DNA of 64,000 nt from positions 12,645,508 to 12,709,507 of the forward strand of contig CM049313.1 in NCBI GenBank assembly GCA_026874595.1, read 5' to 3'. A model generated the notes under the pieces. That model saw only the letters and a list, made by a program, of their open reading frames with translations, did no database searches and had not been told where the DNA came from. Below, piece after piece: positions 63,978-64,000 of this stretch. How positions within the stretch are numbered: position 1 is the first letter of the stretch; each line of letters opens with the position of its first letter. A program made the position numbers and the translations under genes. This stretch comes from Sipunculus nudus (lineage: Eukaryota; Annelida; Sipuncula; Golfingiida; Sipunculidae).

Positions 63978-64000
63978 CTTGTTAGAATGAACAAGACAAT

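Noticed and set aside
1-64000. Reverse transcriptase, integrase, Rep-helicase or complete transposase genes
   Set aside because: None of their motifs could be recognised in any frame; all mobile elements here appear non-autonomous or degraded.

Overview
The window looks like animal nuclear DNA, probably from a marine lophotrochozoan such as a bivalve mollusc. It is AT-rich, with small exons separated by introns of a few hundred to several thousand bases. The introns carry tandem-repeat elements with (GACGGACA)-like tails, palindromic GGTGGCGCCACC motifs and CAAGGTCAAGGTCAC-type repeats, as seen in many mollusc genomes. The species assignment is inference. There are no bacterial-style genes.

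Nearly all coding sequence belongs to one gene on the minus strand, which enters at the right edge and leaves at the left edge. I could place 42 exons, 41 of them joined by canonical GT/AG sites whose phases all agree, giving about 2,320 uninterrupted codons. It encodes the C-terminal part of a very large adhesion GPCR, the ADGRV1 (VLGR1/GPR98) orthologue. Read in transcription order from about 63.98 kb down to 1, it codes for a partial Calx-beta domain, about 15 more Calx-beta domains (63.8-11.4 kb; numbered 1-15 here), a GAIN domain (11.4-0.75 kb), a GPS autoproteolysis motif ending C-R-H-M-S (exon 748-952), transmembrane helices 1 and 2, and extracellular loop 1 with the start of helix 3 at the left edge. 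The N-terminal part of the protein and the rest of the seven-helix domain and tail lie outside the window.

The introns hold layered mobile elements. Three families with unrelated sequence (A: 3.98-5.15 and 56.59-58.05 kb; B: 3.80-7.55, 46.7-49.3 kb and fragments; C: 15.97-17.12 kb) share one plan: a short 5' subterminal arm, an internal tandem array, and a 3' terminal hairpin that repeats the 5' arm in inverted form. All three carry the palindrome GGTGGCGCCACC. This resembles non-autonomous Helentron/Helitron-2-type elements (HINE or 'pearl' elements). Several copies are nested: A inside B, a TTAA-type element inside B, and a 1.5-kb inverted-repeat element inside a second TTAA-type copy.

Other elements include a 3.8-kb inverted-repeat-bounded insertion at 20.45-24.25 kb, which holds a degraded zinc-finger-like coding remnant and a clean in-frame candidate exon in the host gene's orientation. 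There is also a 1.1-kb element with a perfect 9-bp target duplication (33.6-34.7 kb), a 5S-rRNA-like promoter segment (50.76-50.80 kb), tRNA-like SINE candidates, a 14-copy minisatellite and several microsatellites.
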